The translations under genes and the position numbers were made by a program. The notes under the pieces are model-generated. The model made no database searches, was not told the DNA's origin, and worked only from the letters and a program-made list of their open reading frames with translations. Shown here piece after piece: positions 20,449-21,684 of a stretch of DNA of 21,684 nucleotides; the first letter of the stretch is position 1; every line of letters begins with the position of its first letter. The DNA is taken from the NCBI GenBank assembly GCA_910579115.1, contig CAJTSO010000007.1, positions 1 to 21,684 on the forward strand, in the 5' to 3' direction. The DNA is from an uncultured Selenomonadaceae bacterium. GTDB taxonomy: Bacteria > Bacillota > Negativicutes > Selenomonadales > Selenomonadaceae.

Positions 20449-21684
20449 ATGATTTTAACCCGGGATTCCGTAGAGCTTTTAGCCCCCGCCGGTAATTGGG
20501 AAGCCCTGGAGGCGGCCGTTGCCGCCGGAGCCGATGCCGTCTACCTGGGAGGCAAAGGCTTAAATATGCGGCTCCACCGAAGGGATATGAATTTTGACGA
20601 CGGCGCCCTGGCCCAGGCCATCGCCTTCGCCCACCGCCATGGTGTTCGTCTTTACGTTACCCTGAATAATCTGATCAGCGACGAGGAGCTGCCGGAGCTG
20701 GACCGCTTTTTGGCCCTCCTGAAGGAAATAAAGCCTGACGCCATCCTGGCTCAGGATCTGGCCGTCTTTGCCGCCGCCCGAAAGCTCCGCCTGAATATTC
20801 CCCTCCACGCCTCCGTGATGATGAATATCCACAATGAACCGGCCATGCTGTTCTTAAAGGAGCTGGGGGTTACCCGGGTGGTGGCCGGCCGGGAGATGAA
20901 TCTTTACGAGCTGGCCCTGTTGAAGGAGCGGACGGGACTGGAAATAGAATATTTTGTCCACGGGGATATGTGTATCGCCGAAAGCGGCCAATGTATCCAT
21001 TCCGGAGTATTATTCGGCCAAAGCTCCAACCGGGGCCGCTGTCTGAAGCCCTGCCGCTGGCCTTGGCAGCTGATAGACGAAAAAACGGGAGCCATGCTGG
21101 GCGAACCCGGTCCCGGCCCCTATAAACTGGCCCTGAAAGATATGTGCCTTTACCGCCATCTGCCGGAGCTCATCCAATCGGGGGTAACCTCCTTCAAAAT
21201 AGAGGGGCGGATGCGTCCGGCGGACTTTGTGGGACGGATCGTGAGCGCCTATCGAAAAGCTATCGACGCTTATATAGCCGATCCCAGCGGCTACTCCACC
21301 GATGGGGAAGAATGGCGCTCGCTCCTCGAAAACCGGGCCCGGGACTTTACGACGAATTTCGCTTTCGGCCAGGCTTCCGCCGGGGCCATCGGCTTTGACG
21401 GCCGCCGGGAACCCCGCTTTTTCAGCAAAGCGAAACGAGAAGCCGCCATATCCTTTGAGGCTTCGGCAGAAAAAATCCAACTGTCCCCGGAGTCTGAGGA
21501 TAAGGAGAAAAGCGGGGCCTCCTTTGAAGCTTCGGCAGAAAAACCAGAAAAGGCAGCCTCTTATCCGATTTTAGCCGTAACCGTGGCCAATCTGGAACAG
21601 CTTACCGCCGCCTGCGAAAACGGGGCAGACGCCGTCTACATCGGCGGCGAAGCCTATGAACCGGAAAAACTCTGGAAGCTGGCC
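20449..21684 (+). CDS. U32 peptidase-family protein (RlhA/TrhP-like), 5' part
   Basis: Open to the window end, so the C-terminus is missing; 412 residues are visible. The N-terminus has ELLAPAGNWEALEAAVAAG and ADAVYLGGKGLNMR, followed by the U32 signature region EYFVHGDMCIAESGQCIHSG and FGQSSNRGRCLKPCRWPW with the conserved cysteines, and LPELIQSGVTSFKIEGRM. After a polar linker a second, related domain begins (ILAVTVANLEQLTAACENGA with DAVYIGGE), the two-domain layout of RlhA-type proteins. Characterised relatives hydroxylate 23S rRNA (RlhA) or tRNA uridine (TrhP) and need prephenate and an iron-sulphur cluster; which applies here is not clear. The linker holds a short duplication (SFEASAEK twice). 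AAAGGAAAG precedes the ATG. Confidence 0.88.
   Translation, partial: MILTRDSVELLAPAGNWEALEAAVAAGADAVYLGGKGLNMRLHRRDMNFDDGALAQAIAFAHRHGVRLYVTLNNLISDEELPELDRFLALLKEIKPDAILAQDLAVFAAARKLRLNIPLHASVMMNIHNEPAMLFLKELGVTRVVAGREMNLYELALLKERTGLEIEYFVHGDMCIAESGQCIHSGVLFGQSSNRGRCLKPCRWPWQLIDEKTGAMLGEPGPGPYKLALKDMCLYRHLPELIQSGVTSFKIEGRMRPADFVGRIVSAYRKAIDAYIADPSGYSTDGEEWRSLLENRARDFTTNFAFGQASAGAIGFDGRREPRFFSKAKREAAISFEASAEKIQLSPESEDKEKSGASFEASAEKPEKAASYPILAVTVANLEQLTAACENGADAVYIGGEAYEPEKLWKLA

Overview
The window looks like chromosome of an anaerobic Firmicute, probably a Negativicute (Selenomonas/Acidaminococcus-like). This is inferred from GC-rich low-GC-phylum gene types, AGGAGG-type ribosome binding sites, a YvrJ-family small protein, and a short exported protein of a kind common in Selenomonadales. 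The genus is not certain. Most of the window is visibly GC-rich, but about 7.2-13.9 kb (a surface-glycan cluster on the minus strand) is clearly AT-rich and probably acquired by transfer.

Layout: (1) 2-610, the 3' part of rsmG. (2) About 850-1820, a small exported-protein gene flanked by two clusters of perfect DnaA boxes (five in all), a candidate origin or DnaA-binding locus. (3) 1824-6732, a potassium uptake block: trkA followed by two tandem trkH paralogues. The first trkH appears to start at an ACG codon and has an abnormal fourth pore loop. (4) 6733-7286, terminator, repeat elements and a broken Rpn-type nuclease remnant. (5) 7287-15603, minus-strand glycan operon: fdtA (sugar oxoisomerase), fdtB (aminotransferase), a ketoacyl synthase III homologue, an acyl carrier protein, two hexapeptide acyltransferases, a beta-propeller glycosidase-like protein, a FemAB/GNAT-like protein and a glycosyltransferase. 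(6) 15778-16809, an invertible promoter and its recombinase, described below. (7) 17016-21684, pdxK/pdxY-type kinase, a cell-wall amidase with a YvrJ partner, an exported esterase with its own promoter and operator, and the start of a U32 peptidase-family gene.

Most notable: two identical 32-bp sites in inverted orientation (15778-15809 and 16017-16048) flank 207 bp that carry a good promoter (TTGCAA, 17-nt spacer, TATACT). Each site has the anatomy of a Hin/Gin-type crossover site: 12-bp half-sites around a 2-bp AA core. Next to them is a serine recombinase gene. As sequenced, the promoter points away from the glycan operon and into the 3' side of the recombinase gene (OFF). Inversion would aim it at fdtA and the genes behind it (ON). 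Between the right site and the recombinase stop codon lies an array of about nine 12-bp direct repeats that resemble the recombinase half-site. Together this looks like a self-contained phase-variation switch for a surface glycan that may carry an unusual acyl group made by the dedicated ACP and ketoacyl synthase.

A family of mosaic, partly palindromic intergenic repeats is scattered through the GC-rich parts (583-831, 3199-3596, 6888-7021, 17893-17935, 18828-19024). One copy supplies the last codons of rsmG.
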